Of a DNA stretch of 5,197 nucleotides, positions 4,837-5,197 are shown in pieces; position 1 is the first letter of the stretch; each line of letters opens with the position of its first letter. The DNA is from an uncultured Eubacteriales bacterium (lineage in GTDB: Bacteria > Bacillota > Clostridia > Lachnospirales > Anaerotignaceae): NCBI GenBank assembly GCA_959604475.1, contig CAUHBX010000100.1, positions 1 to 5,197 on the forward strand, in the 5' to 3' direction. A program made the translations under genes and the position numbers. The notes beneath the pieces are model-generated. The model did not search any database. It saw only the letters and a list, made by a program, of their open reading frames with translations, and was not told where the DNA came from.

Positions 4837-5197
4837 ATTTGTTTAGATATTCCTGCAGTTTTCCCGCCAGCATCCCTATATGTATTCCGTCTACAAATGA
4901 ATGGTGGGCCTGAACCGAAAACGGAAGGATTAAATTTCTGTCCCTCTCAAAATATTTTCCCCAGTCAAACATTGGTACAGCATTGTCGTGCTTTCCCGAA
5001 TTGGTATGGGAAATATGGGTATAGGACACCCACGGCAGCGGCGAAAAAATAAAAACATCATTTCCAGGAAGGCCTGTAAAATAATCCCTTTGCTCCTTTG
5101 CCGCCATTGCCGCCGTATGGACATATTCCTCAAGAGTGTCCGCTATTTTCACATTTACCATCTTAAACAGTTCCTCGCCTCTGTCCAGATATGTAAA
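4835..5197 (-). CDS. Chloramphenicol acetyltransferase-family (CatA-like) O-acyltransferase, N-terminus cut by window edge
   Basis: The C-terminal 120 residues of a CAT-fold acetyl-CoA-dependent acyltransferase are visible; the frame is open to the right edge. The family is about 210-220 residues, so roughly the first 95-100 lie outside. Family blocks are FSPLPWVSYTHI (51-62 of the fragment; its serine matches the active-site Ser148 of type III CAT), FDWGKYF (77-83) and LPFSVQAHHSFVDGIH (91-106). The last holds the signature HHxxxDG, with the catalytic histidine at fragment residue 99 and the supporting aspartate at 103, so the visible active site is intact. The methionine at 5159-5161 is internal, not the start. 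True chloramphenicol resistance cannot be told from the general CatA-like acyltransferases common in Clostridia. The gene is convergent with the DUF4364 gene and ends at the shared terminator. Confidence 0.9.
   Translation of the reverse strand, partial: FTYLDRGEELFKMVNVKIADTLEEYVHTAAMAAKEQRDYFTGLPGNDVFIFSPLPWVSYTHISHTNSGKHDNAVPMFDWGKYFERDRNLILPFSVQAHHSFVDGIHIGMLAGKLQEYLNK

Noticed and set aside
4930..5133. 67-codon minus-strand ORF overlapping the acyltransferase
   Set aside because: It is in a different frame from the CAT-family motifs and has no recognisable features.

Overview
The window looks like chromosomal DNA from a low-to-mid GC Firmicute of the class Clostridia, most likely Lachnospiraceae or a near relative. 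This rests on four things: recD2 followed directly by comF, a clostridial DUF4364 protein, near-consensus sigma-A-type promoters with GGTG/GGAGG ribosome binding sites, and heavy use of AGG, AGA and ATA codons. The genus cannot be named from the sequence alone.

Layout. Positions 1-2717 (minus strand) hold a two-gene operon: recD2, a complete 5'-3' SF1B DNA helicase, followed by the 5' two thirds of comF, whose start overlaps the end of recD2 by 20 bases. Positions 2718-2808 form a compact divergent control region. A leftward promoter for recD2 and a rightward promoter for a radical SAM gene share almost the same -35 hexamer on opposite strands. Positions 2809-3717 (plus) encode a YhcC/YtqA-type (TIGR01212) radical SAM protein. 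After a short AT-rich gap with its own promoter, positions 3788-4369 (plus) encode a DUF4364 protein with an N-terminal winged helix. Positions 4370-4808 contain no gene. Most of this stretch (4403-4756) is an array of four degenerate, modular repeat units with GC-rich hairpins. A strong hairpin terminator (4809-4836) separates the array from a convergent minus-strand gene, a chloramphenicol acetyltransferase-family acyltransferase whose N-terminal part lies beyond the right edge.

How the parts relate. recD2 and comF are DNA-handling genes (helicase and competence/PRTase family) and are probably cotranscribed and translationally coupled. The radical SAM protein and the DUF4364 protein are probably expressed rightward. 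No terminator is seen between the DUF4364 stop and 4809, so the repeat array is probably transcribed as its 3' UTR. The right end (repeat array plus CAT-like acyltransferase) is the most accessory-looking part.

The repeat array is the only structure that the ordinary genes do not explain. I do not recognise its family. The remaining content is conventional.
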